DNA from: an uncultured Butyrivibrio sp.
GTDB taxonomy: Bacteria; Bacillota; Clostridia; Lachnospirales; Lachnospiraceae
Assembly: GCA_910577605.1 (NCBI GenBank)
Contig: CAJTON010000004.1
Coordinates: 106,131-138,103, forward strand
Length of the DNA stretch: 31,973 bases
Reading direction: 5' to 3'
Shown here piece by piece: positions 1 through 7,110 of the stretch; within the stretch, counting starts at the first letter, position 1, and every line of letters begins with the position of its first letter. The translations under genes were made by a program, and so were the position numbers. Under the pieces are notes generated by a model. That model was not told where the DNA came from, did no database searches, and was given only the letters and a program-made list of their open reading frames with translations.

Positions 1-1262
1 ATAAGCGTTTTCGTACCGTCTCCCGTCTGCGACCTGTACTTTCTGTAGACCGCCGCGGCTACCGCCGTGTGAGTGTCAAGCACATATCCCGTATCCTCAT
101 AGATCGCCCTGATAGCGCCCGCGGTCTCGCTCTCATCGGCGTAATTGCCGTAGAAATCTTTAAGCTCCTCCCTCATGCCGTCTGTAACGGAGTATGCGCC
201 CTCGGACTTAAGGCTGTCCATAAACGACTTGTTGGCGGCGGCGTCATTGCCGGCGATCCGGTATATAAGGCGCTCAAGGTTGCTTGAAATAAGTATGTCC
301 ATAGAAGGCGACGAGGTAAGCTTAAACTCCCTGTTCCTGTCGTATGTTCCCGTGGAAAAGAAATCGTAAAGCACCTTGTTCTCGTTTGAAGCGCATATAA
401 GCTTTCCTATAGGCAGTCCCATGTTTTTGGCATAAAACGCGGCGAGGATATTTCCGAAATTACCCGTGGGAACGACGACGTTCACCGGCTCTCCTCCCGC
501 GATTTCCCCGTTTGCCAGAAGCCTGGTATATGCGTAAACATAATATACTATCTGCGGCACGAGCCTTCCTATATTTATTGAGTTGGCGGAGGAAAACTGA
601 TAACCCGCCTCGTCAAGCTCTTTCGCCAGCTCCTTATCGCCGAACATATTTTTAACGCCCGTCTGCGCGTCGTCAAAATTTCCGCGGATCCCCACGACAT
701 AAGTATTGTTTCCGCGCTGCGTCAGCATCTGCTTCTCCTGGATCGGACTTACTCCGTCCTTAGGATAAAAGACGATTATCTTTGTTCCCTCCACGTCGGC
801 AAAGCCTGCCATAGCCGCCTTCCCCGTATCTCCCGACGTCGCTGTAAGTATCACTATCTCATTCTTTATGCTGTTCTTGCGCGCGCTTACGGTAAGAAGA
901 TGCGGAAGTATCGAAAGCGCCATATCCTTGAACGCGATAGTAGCGCCGTGGAAAAGCTCCAGAAAATACGCTCCGTCAGCCTTTACAAGAGGCACTATAT
1001 CCTCCGTGTCAAACTTGCCGTCATATGCCCTGTCTATGCAGCCCTTCAGTTCTTCTTCGGTAAAATCCGTCAGAAACAGCTTCATAACCTGATAAGCCGT
1101 CTGCCTGTAATCCATACGCGAAAGCTCCTCAAGGCTTATATCAAGCGCGGGAACTGTTTCCGGAACATAAAGGCCTCCGTCGTCTGCAAGCCCCTTTAAT
1201 ATCGCCTGCGAAGCCGTAACCTTTACGCCCTCGCTCCTTGTGCTCTTATACATCAGATCCAT
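1..1262 (-). CDS. thrC: Threonine synthase, 3' end outside the window
   Basis: Converts O-phosphohomoserine to threonine with pyridoxal phosphate, in the cytoplasm; last step of threonine synthesis. About 420 codons are present and the C-terminus is cut by the window edge. The protein begins MDLMYKSTRSEGVKV, has the early DDGGLYVP motif of the family, and the PLP-lysine motif FHGATIAFKD with Lys at about residue 112. An SGDTGKAAMAGF motif and a GNFGNILAA motif (phosphate-binding) follow. The start at 1262 is preferred over the in-frame ATG at 1253 because an AAGGTG ribosome binding site lies about 5 bases before the first and too far from the second. The gene has its own weak promoter and no obvious operon partner on its 5' side. 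Confidence 0.93.
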   Translation of the reverse strand, partial: MDLMYKSTRSEGVKVTASQAILKGLADDGGLYVPETVPALDISLEELSRMDYRQTAYQVMKLFLTDFTEEELKGCIDRAYDGKFDTEDIVPLVKADGAYFLELFHGATIAFKDMALSILPHLLTVSARKNSIKNEIVILTATSGDTGKAAMAGFADVEGTKIIVFYPKDGVSPIQEKQMLTQRGNNTYVVGIRGNFDDAQTGVKNMFGDKELAKELDEAGYQFSSANSINIGRLVPQIVYYVYAYTRLLANGEIAGGEPVNVVVPTGNFGNILAAFYAKNMGLPIGKLICASNENKVLYDFFSTGTYDRNREFKLTSSPSMDILISSNLERLIYRIAGNDAAANKSFMDSLKSEGAYSVTDGMREELKDFYGNYADESETAGAIRAIYEDTGYVLDTHTAVAAAVYRKYRSQTGDGTKTL

Positions 1263-1321
1263 ATCTTCACCTTCATTATTATTTTTTCAAAAACATACGC
1301 AGTATTGCGCTTGTCTGATAT

Positions 1322-1351
1322 ATACTAACACATACGCGCTTATAATTACAA
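1322..1351 (-). promoter_or_regulatory. Candidate promoter of thrC
   Basis: Reading the minus strand, TTGTAA (1346-1351), an 18-base spacer and TAGTAT (1322-1327) preceded by TG one base upstream give a plausible extended -10 sigma-A promoter about 60 bases before the thrC start. It is a moderate match only. Confidence 0.35.
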
Positions 1352-1362
1352 GGACTTTGCGC

Positions 1363-1421
1363 AAAAAAATCCCGGCCTTCTGTCCCTATTGGAGCCTTCG
1401 CTCCTCAGACGTCCGGTCGGG
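1363..1421 (-). terminator. Rho-independent terminator of the SleB-like hydrolase gene
   Basis: On the minus strand an outer stem (1415-1421 with 1371-1377, one mismatch) encloses a strong inner hairpin, GGAGC-GAAG-GCTCC (1391-1404), and is followed by seven T residues (1363-1369). It starts about 10 bases after the hydrolase stop codon. Confidence 0.7.
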
Positions 1422-1430
1422 TTCACGTTT

Positions 1431-2156
1431 TTACAGCCTGAAAAACGCGTGTCCGCCATATTCAAACAGCTTTATCAGATTTTCGGCATGCCAGCTTCCC
1501 GGTCCTGCCGCGTACAGGCTCGCAAAGAATGTCGCGCCCTGTGAATAGTCCTCTCCGGCAAGTGCCCTTTCAACCGCTTCCACGGTCGTCTGCGACACCT
1601 TCACCGAATAAAATCTTCCGTCCATAACGGGCTGGAACTGATGACCGTTGCCCTGGAAGATAACCTCCGTCAGAGTGTTGGGGAACGCGCCGCTTTTCAC
1701 TCTGTTGATGACCACGTTCGCTACAAGGATCTTGGATTTCATATCCCCTCCCGTAGCCTCCGCCTCTACGATCCTCAGAAAATTATCATAGTCGGTCTTG
1801 CTGTAGCTTATTACCGACGCGGGAACCGTTTCAGGCTCCGTCTCCGCTTCCGTTTCTTTATCCGTCGGCTTTTCCGTAACAGGCCTCTTTGACGAAGCCT
1901 CTGTATCCTGTTCCTTTATTCCCTCGGTTCTGTCGACCTTAAGATTAGTCACTCCGTATAAGCCGTGAATCTTATCGGTCTCAACCTCGGCAATTTCATC
2001 CGATTCATACATATCCTGTACTATTTCGTTGCCGTCTCCGGAACTCTTTGCGGTGTTCTGATCCTCCTGACGGTATGTAAACGCATCAGTTATCACACCG
2101 AATATCAGGATCGCGCCCGCAATTACGCCCGACAGCTTTGAGTTAATACCAGACAT
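1431..2156 (-). CDS. Membrane-anchored SleB/CwlJ-type cell-wall hydrolase
   Basis: Likely cleaves peptidoglycan outside the membrane. The 241-residue protein has a hydrophobic segment at about 7-27 (signal anchor), an acidic Thr/Glu/Lys-rich linker to about 115, then a Hydrolase_2 (SleB-like) domain from about 118 to the end. Recognisable are the EAEATGGD segment (Glu133 is the probable catalytic acid), VANVVINRVKSGAFPNT, QFQPV and the terminal GGHAFF. It lacks the peptidoglycan-binding repeats of spore SleB, so a vegetative role is as likely as a germination role. The start at 2156 is chosen because GAGGT lies 4-5 bases upstream; an upstream in-frame ATG at 2297 has no such site and lies before the promoter -35 element. 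It has its own strong promoter and terminator, so it is probably monocistronic. Confidence 0.85.
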   Translation of the reverse strand: MSGINSKLSGVIAGAILIFGVITDAFTYRQEDQNTAKSSGDGNEIVQDMYESDEIAEVETDKIHGLYGVTNLKVDRTEGIKEQDTEASSKRPVTEKPTDKETEAETEPETVPASVISYSKTDYDNFLRIVEAEATGGDMKSKILVANVVINRVKSGAFPNTLTEVIFQGNGHQFQPVMDGRFYSVKVSQTTVEAVERALAGEDYSQGATFFASLYAAGPGSWHAENLIKLFEYGGHAFFRL

Positions 2157-2198
2157 AACTACCTCTTTCTTATTTAATTTTTTAGACACAAAAGTCCA

Positions 2199-2210
2199 TG
2201 CCTTAAGGCA
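2199..2210. promoter_or_regulatory. 12-bp palindrome at the transcription start of the cell-wall hydrolase gene
   Basis: TGCCTTAAGGCA is a perfect palindrome a few bases downstream of the -10 element, about where transcription should start. Its position fits an operator, but no regulator is known. Confidence 0.35.
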
Positions 2211-2217
2211 CAGTGCG

Positions 2218-2246
2218 ATTATCGTATTTTTGCAACAGCCTGTCAA
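2218..2246 (-). promoter_or_regulatory. Strong sigma-A promoter of the cell-wall hydrolase gene
   Basis: On the minus strand a perfect TTGACA (2241-2246) is followed by a 17-base spacer and GATAAT (2218-2223), five of six matches to the -10 consensus. The 5' leader is about 55 bases. Confidence 0.8.
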
Positions 2247-2505
2247 CAAAATGCCGGATTTTTGTGAACTTTTAGTTTTGTAACATTTCCGTAACATTTT
2301 ATTCCAAAAATTTACACAAACAATATTTTATATTAGTAAAAAATTTTGGTTACTTTAACCATTTACTTTTTATTAAAAAAATAAAAATATGGAATTATTT
2401 GGCAAAAGTAGTCACGCCAATCCCAGTTTTCAATTATTTTCAGCCCGTAAAGTGGGGGTTTTATACTGAATTTATACTTATTTTAATCAAAAACAAGGAA
2501 TATGC

Positions 2506-2521
2506 GGAGGTGAAAATGTAA
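2506..2521 (+). other. Ribosome binding site followed by a start-stop codon pair (ATG TAA)
   Basis: GGAGGTG (2506-2512) is correctly spaced before ATG (2516-2518), which is immediately followed by TAA (2519-2521). The site overlaps the inverted repeat at 2513-2544. It may be chance, or a minimal regulatory ORF if an upstream promoter transcribes it. Confidence 0.3.
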
Positions 2522-2544
2522 GATATTGCCTTTTCTTACATTTT
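2513..2544. promoter_or_regulatory. 11-bp perfect inverted repeat over the AP2-like gene promoter
   Basis: AAAATGTAAGA (2513-2523) and its exact complement TCTTACATTTT (2534-2544) flank a 10-base loop containing most of the -35 hexamer. It could be a dimeric operator, possibly autoregulatory. With its flanking A and T runs it could also act as a weak bidirectional terminator. Confidence 0.5.
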
Positions 2545-2554
2545 TGGTTATACT
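2526..2554 (+). promoter_or_regulatory. Promoter of the AP2-like gene
   Basis: TTGCCT (2526-2531), a 17-base spacer and TATACT (2549-2554) form a good sigma-A promoter about 30 bases before the start codon. Confidence 0.7.
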
Positions 2555-2584
2555 GTAATCAATAAGAAGCGATCAGGAGACAGC

Positions 2585-3373
2585 ATGAAAAATCCCGCAG
2601 GAGCATTTACCGCCCAAAAAAAGGACGGCACAATATATTACCGCAGCAGCATAACTGTGCGCGGCAGACACATAAGCCTCGGAAGCTTTGACAGCCCCTC
2701 TGAGGCAGGAAAGGCATACGAAGAGGCTCATACGGTACTTAACTCGCAGATGACGGCGGATGATTACCCCGATGCGTTTGCCCTTCCCTTCAAAAAATAT
2801 GTGGCTCTGATAAATTACCGGGACAACGGCATATATTTTAAGACTCCGATATACATACACAGCAAATACTTCACATATCATATTTCTCCGTCCTTTTCCG
2901 TCAAATTCGACGCGGACGATTTGTTTTACTACTCCACACGCTCCATTATGCAGAGAGGCGGTCATCTTTTTGTATCCGATTTCGGAATGCAGGTCGGCGT
3001 GCTTTCGCGCTACGGAGTAAGAGAACACGCGGTCTGCGGCAGAGATTTTTATTTTGCAAACGGAGACTCACGCGATTACCGCTACGGAAACATCATTGTA
3101 GTAAACCCCTACCACGGAGTAAGACGCTTCGTAAAGAACGGCAGGGATTATTATAAGGTAAAAATACATATAAACGGCGACTTTGTCGTCGGGACCTACC
3201 CCTCCCAGACAGAGGCGGCGATCGCGTACAACAAAGCCGCCGATATTCTCCGCGCCAAAGGCTGCAAAAAAAGCTTTCCGGATAATTATCCGGAAAGCCT
3301 CAGCGCGTCGGCTTATGCCGACATATATGACTCGGTGAAGATCTCAAAGAAAATAACCGAATATAAATTCTGA
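2585..3373 (+). CDS. AP2-like DNA-binding protein with two AP2-type segments
   Basis: The 262-residue protein starts after AGGAG (five bases before ATG). Residues 5-52 resemble a bacterial AP2 domain: an aromatic strand region, then ISLGSFDSPSEAGKAYEEA. Residues 177-225 repeat the pattern, from YHGVRRFVKNGRDYYKV to TYPSQTEAAIAYNKAADI. Between them, residues 140-175 (ending DSRDYRYGNIIVVN) recall the DNR..NL core of HNH homing endonucleases that carry AP2 domains, but the catalytic His-Asn pattern is not convincing. I infer a DNA-binding protein derived from an HNH-AP2 endonuclease, possibly now a regulator. It is monocistronic, converges on the ilv-leu operon, and its 3' coding end holds a 26-bp palindrome. 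No function can be assigned. Confidence 0.75.
   Translation: MKNPAGAFTAQKKDGTIYYRSSITVRGRHISLGSFDSPSEAGKAYEEAHTVLNSQMTADDYPDAFALPFKKYVALINYRDNGIYFKTPIYIHSKYFTYHISPSFSVKFDADDLFYYSTRSIMQRGGHLFVSDFGMQVGVLSRYGVREHAVCGRDFYFANGDSRDYRYGNIIVVNPYHGVRRFVKNGRDYYKVKIHINGDFVVGTYPSQTEAAIAYNKAADILRAKGCKKSFPDNYPESLSASAYADIYDSVKISKKITEYKF
3266..3298 (-). terminator. Terminator of the ilv-leu operon, inside the AP2-like coding sequence
   Basis: Positions 3273-3298 form a perfect 26-bp palindrome (centre GATAATTATC, arms GCTTTCCG/CGGAAAGC). On the minus strand it is followed at once by seven T residues (3266-3272), a textbook intrinsic terminator. It lies about 90 bases past the nitrilase stop codon, antisense within codons near 228-238 of the convergent AP2-like gene. 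Confidence 0.85.
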
Positions 3374-3385
3374 AAAGCTTACAGA

Positions 3386-4168
3386 TCACAGCAAGGTCTT
3401 ATACAGCTCATTTCTCCTGTCTTTCTTGACAGGGAAATTTTCCCTGCTTTCCTCAACTCTTTCGCTTTTTACCTCCGCAAGCATAAATCCCGCCTGTCCC
3501 TCAAGCACGTCTATTATCTGACCGTCGGGATCAACGACCATGGAATTGCCCACATAGAACGCGCGCCCGTCGGAGCCTATGCGGTTAACTCCCAGTACAT
3601 AGCACTGATTTTCAAGCGCCCTCGCCTGCAACAGAAGTTTCCAGTGGTTGTTGCGCACGCCGTCCCAGTTAGCCGCGACTGCTATCACGTCCGCCTTCTC
3701 CGACGCCGCCTGAAAAATCTCAGGGAAACGCAGATCATAGCAGATCAGCGGGCATACGGTAACTCCGTCTATCTCGCAGAATTCAAGTCCGTCGCCCGCG
3801 GTATAGCTCTTGTCCTCGCCGGCAGGAGAGAAAGGATGTATCTTGCAGTAATCGCAGAGAACGCTTCCGTCCTTCCCCAAAATGGCGTATCGGTTGGTAT
3901 ATACGCCTTCGTCGAAAAGAACGTAGCCGACCCCTAACGCCGCCTTGTACTGTACGGCATAGCGGCTCATGGTGTCAAGCGTCTCGTTTGACTGTCTCGT
4001 TTCGGCTATAAGCTCCGGATTCAGTTCGTAACCCGTCATGCTCATCTCAGGAAAAAGCACAAGGTCCGCACCGTTTTGAACACACTGCGATATGTAATCC
4101 TCCGCGGTTATTAGATTGTATTTTTTGTCCCTGAAAACTATGTCTGTCTGACAAACAGCTATCTCCAT
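3386..4168 (-). CDS. Carbon-nitrogen hydrolase (nitrilase/omega-amidase type)
   Basis: A 260-residue cytoplasmic member of the nitrilase superfamily, which hydrolyses amides or nitriles through a Glu-Lys-Cys triad. The triad is visible: Glu41 in LVLFPEMSMTGY, Lys109 in DYCKIHPFSP, and Cys143 in PLICYDLRFPEIF. The length and the sequence around the cysteine fit the omega-amidase/YafV-Nit2 branch, which deaminates alpha-keto amides such as alpha-ketoglutaramate; the substrate is inferred, not proven. A GGAGGG site precedes ATG at 4168. It is the last gene of the ilv-leu operon, 39 bases after leuD, so a role in repair or recycling of 2-oxo acid amides formed by transamination is reasonable. Confidence 0.85.
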   Translation of the reverse strand: MEIAVCQTDIVFRDKKYNLITAEDYISQCVQNGADLVLFPEMSMTGYELNPELIAETRQSNETLDTMSRYAVQYKAALGVGYVLFDEGVYTNRYAILGKDGSVLCDYCKIHPFSPAGEDKSYTAGDGLEFCEIDGVTVCPLICYDLRFPEIFQAASEKADVIAVAANWDGVRNNHWKLLLQARALENQCYVLGVNRIGSDGRAFYVGNSMVVDPDGQIIDVLEGQAGFMLAEVKSERVEESRENFPVKKDRRNELYKTLL

Positions 4169-4207
4169 AATCCCTCCGTTCCGCCGTCAACGGCATCTGA
4201 GCAAATA

Positions 4208-4696
4208 TTAATTCTTGTTGTTGATATAATTGACAAGACCTTCGGCTGCTATGATCTTCTGCATAAACTCGGGAAAAGCCTGTCCCTTGAATTCGGTTCC
4301 CTTGCTTATATTATAAATCATTCCGCTGTCAAAATCCACCTCAATCTCGTCGCCTGCCTCAATTCCTTTTGACGCCTCCGGACATTCTATTATCGGAAGT
4401 CCGATATTTATGGCGTTGCGGTAAAAAATACGGGCAAAGGTCTCGGCTATAACGCAGCTTACGCCGGCGGCCTTGATAGCGATCGGAGCATGCTCCCTCG
4501 ACGAGCCGCATCCGAAATTCTTTTCCGCGACTATTATATCGCCCTTGCTTACGTTCTTGACAAAATCCTTGTCTATATCCTCCATGCAGTGCAGCGCAAG
4601 CTCGGCGGGATCGGACGAATTAAGATACCTTGCGGGTATTATAACGTCAGTGTCAATATTGTCTCCGTATCGGAATACCTTTCCTTTTGCCTTCAT
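4208..4696 (-). CDS. leuD: 3-isopropylmalate dehydratase small subunit
   Basis: The 162-residue swivel subunit pairs with LeuC to isomerise 2-isopropylmalate to 3-isopropylmalate in leucine synthesis. It shows GDNIDTDVIIPARYL near the N-terminus and the NFGCGSSREHAP loop that contacts substrate. The length and sequence fit the short LeuD type found in clostridia and archaea. I take the ATG at 4696, which overlaps the leuC stop (TAATG), rather than the in-frame ATG two codons earlier at 4702. GGAGGT lies six bases before the inner ATG but abuts the outer one. The overlap implies translational coupling with leuC. Confidence 0.95.
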   Translation of the reverse strand: MKAKGKVFRYGDNIDTDVIIPARYLNSSDPAELALHCMEDIDKDFVKNVSKGDIIVAEKNFGCGSSREHAPIAIKAAGVSCVIAETFARIFYRNAINIGLPIIECPEASKGIEAGDEIEVDFDSGMIYNISKGTEFKGQAFPEFMQKIIAAEGLVNYINNKN

Positions 4697-5958
4697 TAAC
4701 ATACCTCCTCGGGTGAGCTTATTTTGCCGGTTACAGCGCTTGCCGCCGCAACCGCAGGACTGGCAAGATATATTTCAGAGCTGATATGTCCCATCCTGCC
4801 CACAAAATTACGGTTGGTCGTTGAAACGCATCGTTCTCCCTCGGCAAGTATTCCCATGTAGCCTCCGAGACAAGGACCGCAGGTAGGAGTGCTGACGACT
4901 GCTCCCGCCTCAATGAAGATCTTTAAAAGTCCCTCCTCCATCGCCTGAAGATATATTTTCTGAGTCGCAGGTATTATTATAGTGCGGATTCCTTTTTTAA
5001 CCTTATGTCCTTTAAGGATTCCCGCCGCTATACGCAGATCCTCCAGACGTCCGTTGGTACACGAGCCTATCACAACCTGATCTATCGCTATGTCGTCTAT
5101 CTCGTCAACAGTGTGCGTATTCTCCGGAAGATGGGGGAACGCGACGGTGGGTTTAAGCTTGTCAAGCTCGATAACGTACTCCGCGTCGTATTCCGCGTCG
5201 GCGTCAGCCTCATAAACCTTGTATTCCCTTGAAGAATGCTCCTTCATATATTCCTCGGCAAGTTCATCAACGGGGAAAATACCGTTCTTTCCGCCCGCCT
5301 CAATCGCCATGTTCGCGATAGTGAACCGATCGTCCATCGAAAGATACTTTATGCCGTCTCCCGTAAATTCCATTGATTTGTAAAGCGCGCCGTCAACTCC
5401 TATCATTCCGATTATATGGAGTATTATATCCTTGCCGCTTATCCATTTGGCAGGCTTTCCGGTGAGCACGAATTTTATCGCGGACGGGACCTTGAACCAC
5501 GCAAGCCCCGTAGCCATTCCCGCAGCCATATCGGTCGAGCCGACGCCCGTCGAGAAAGCTCCCAAAGCTCCGTATGTGCAGGTGTGGGAATCGGCGCCGA
5601 TTATAACGTCTCCGGCAACCGTAAGTCCCTTTTCGGGCAGAAGAGCGTGCTCGATACCCATCTCTCCGACCTCAAAGTAATTGGTTATATCATGCTTTGC
5701 GGCAAATTCCCTGACACATTTGCAGTGCTCCGCCGACTTAATATCCTTGTTCGGCACAAAATGGTCCGGCACAAGCGCTATTTTATCCTTGTCAAAAACG
5801 CCGTCAACCGTCATTTTGTCCATCTCGTGAATGGCGACCGGCGAAGTTATGTCGTTACCCAAAACCAGATCCAGCTTTGCCTCTATGAGCTGTCCCGCCG
5901 AAACCTCCGGCAGTCCCGCGTGAGCGGCAAGAATTTTCTGAGTCATAGTCATTCCCAT
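4696..5958 (-). CDS. leuC: 3-isopropylmalate dehydratase large subunit
   Basis: The 420-residue aconitase-family subunit carries the [4Fe-4S] cluster. The three cluster cysteines are visible: Cys300 in IGSCTNGR, and Cys360 and Cys363 in TCGPCLGG. The HTCTYGALGAFSTGVGSTD segment is also typical. The length matches the compact clostridial/archaeal LeuC type that pairs with a separate short LeuD. The ATG at 5958 is supported by GGAGG about 9 bases upstream; the next in-frame ATG is too far away. It lies 66 bases after ilvC, and a strong hairpin sits in that gap. Confidence 0.95.
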   Translation of the reverse strand: MGMTMTQKILAAHAGLPEVSAGQLIEAKLDLVLGNDITSPVAIHEMDKMTVDGVFDKDKIALVPDHFVPNKDIKSAEHCKCVREFAAKHDITNYFEVGEMGIEHALLPEKGLTVAGDVIIGADSHTCTYGALGAFSTGVGSTDMAAGMATGLAWFKVPSAIKFVLTGKPAKWISGKDIILHIIGMIGVDGALYKSMEFTGDGIKYLSMDDRFTIANMAIEAGGKNGIFPVDELAEEYMKEHSSREYKVYEADADAEYDAEYVIELDKLKPTVAFPHLPENTHTVDEIDDIAIDQVVIGSCTNGRLEDLRIAAGILKGHKVKKGIRTIIIPATQKIYLQAMEEGLLKIFIEAGAVVSTPTCGPCLGGYMGILAEGERCVSTTNRNFVGRMGHISSEIYLASPAVAAASAVTGKISSPEEVC

Positions 5959-5987
5959 ATTACAGATCCTCCATGGCTTCTTTTAAA

Positions 5988-6015
5988 GCGGCACGACCCC
6001 TACGGATCATGCCGC
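5988..6015 (-). terminator. Intercistronic hairpin between ilvC and leuC
   Basis: On the minus strand a 12-bp stem (6004-6015 with 5988-5999, two G·U pairs in RNA) closes a four-base loop and is followed by only TTT. It may be a partial terminator or an mRNA processing/stability element that sets ilvC above leuCD; it is too weak for full termination. Confidence 0.5.
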
Positions 6016-6024
6016 CCACAAGTC

Positions 6025-7047
6025 TTAGTTATTGATAAGCTTTCCGCTTTCATCGTTCCAGCTGTAAAGCTTACGGACTTCCTCTCCGACCTTCTCCGAG
6101 GGATGCTCCGAAGCAAGCTTTCTGAGCGCCCTGAAATGCGCCTGTCCGCCCGCCGGTGACATATCAAGAAGGAAATCCTTGGCAAAGGATCCGTCCTGAA
6201 TATTCGCAAGCACCTGCTTCATCGCCTTCTTGGTCTCGTCGGTGATGATCTTCGGTCCGGTGACATAATCGCCGTATTCAGCCGTATTTGAAATTGAATA
6301 TCTCATTCCGGCAAAGCCTGACTGATATATAAGGTCAACGATAAGCTTCATCTCATGTATGCACTCAAAATAAGCGTTTCTCGGATCGTAGCCCGCCTCG
6401 CAGAGAACCTCGAAGCCTGTCTGCATAAGCTTGCACACGCCGCCGCAGAGCACTGCCTGCTCTCCGAAAAGATCTGTTTCCGTCTCAGTCCTGAAATTAG
6501 TCTCAAGAACTCCCGCTCTCGCTCCTCCGATACCGAGCGCGTACGCCAGCGCAAGCTCAAGAGCCTTGCCCGTGGCGTTCTGCTCAACGGCTACAAGACA
6601 GGGAACGCCCTTGCCCTCAAGATACTCGCTTCTTACGGTATGTCCGGGTCCCTTAGGAGCGATCATCGTAACGTCAACATCCTTGGGCGGAATTATCTGT
6701 CCGAAATGTATTGCAAAGCCGTGCGCGAACATAAGCATATTGCCCGCCTCAAGATTAGGCTCTATATCCTTCTTATACATGGCAGCCTGCTTCTCGTCGT
6801 TGATAAGAATCATAATTATGTCTGCCTGCTTCGCTGCCTCTGCCGCGGTATAGACCTTAAGCCCCTGCGACTCCGCTTTTGCCCACGACTTGCTGCCCTC
6901 GTAAAGTCCGATGATCACGTCGCAGCCCGAATCCTTAAGATTAAGCGCGTGTGCATGTCCCTGGCTTCCGTAGCCGATAATCGCAATTTTTTTGCCCTCA
7001 AGCAGTGAAAGATTGCAGTCATCCTGATAATAAATTTTTGCTGCCAT
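6025..7047 (-). CDS. ilvC: Ketol-acid reductoisomerase
   Basis: Converts acetolactate or acetohydroxybutyrate to the dihydroxy acids of valine and isoleucine synthesis, using NAD(P)H and Mg2+. The 340-residue length is that of class I enzymes. The N-terminal Rossmann motif GYGSQGHAHALNLKDSG is at about 25-41, and the C-terminal knotted domain has the metal-binding acidic motif region TETDLFGEQAVLCGG and the conserved CIHEMKLIVDL. The cofactor loop reads GLYEGSKSW, with Tyr where NADPH enzymes often have Arg, but both Ser residues are kept. An AGGAGG site precedes ATG at 7047. It is second in the operon, after ilvN. Confidence 0.96.
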   Translation of the reverse strand: MAAKIYYQDDCNLSLLEGKKIAIIGYGSQGHAHALNLKDSGCDVIIGLYEGSKSWAKAESQGLKVYTAAEAAKQADIIMILINDEKQAAMYKKDIEPNLEAGNMLMFAHGFAIHFGQIIPPKDVDVTMIAPKGPGHTVRSEYLEGKGVPCLVAVEQNATGKALELALAYALGIGGARAGVLETNFRTETETDLFGEQAVLCGGVCKLMQTGFEVLCEAGYDPRNAYFECIHEMKLIVDLIYQSGFAGMRYSISNTAEYGDYVTGPKIITDETKKAMKQVLANIQDGSFAKDFLLDMSPAGGQAHFRALRKLASEHPSEKVGEEVRKLYSWNDESGKLINN

Positions 7048-7089
7048 TAGTATTTTCCTCCTAAAAATAAAATCATAAATAATATTTAA

Positions 7090-7104
7090 ATGGCGTTAAG
7101 CCAT
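7090..7104 (-). other. Small intercistronic hairpin between ilvN and ilvC
   Basis: ATGGC and GCCAT flank a five-base loop directly after the ilvN stop. The five-pair stem has no T-run, so it is unlikely to terminate and may only affect mRNA stability. Confidence 0.3.
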
Positions 7105-7110
7105 AATAAA

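Larger units (their letters stand above)
2157..2584. other. AT-rich divergent intergenic region
   Basis: This 428-base stretch separates the divergent hydrolase and AP2-like genes. It holds the hydrolase promoter and palindrome on the left and the AP2-like promoter with its inverted repeat on the right. The middle (about 2290-2400) is very A/T-rich and contains a small inverted repeat, TGGTTA-CTT-TAACCA (2347-2361). I see no further gene. Confidence 0.7.

Noticed and set aside
5416..6159. Plus-strand open reading frame (247 codons) opposite leuC/ilvC
   Set aside because: It is antisense to conserved enzymes and crosses their boundary; no recognisable domain.
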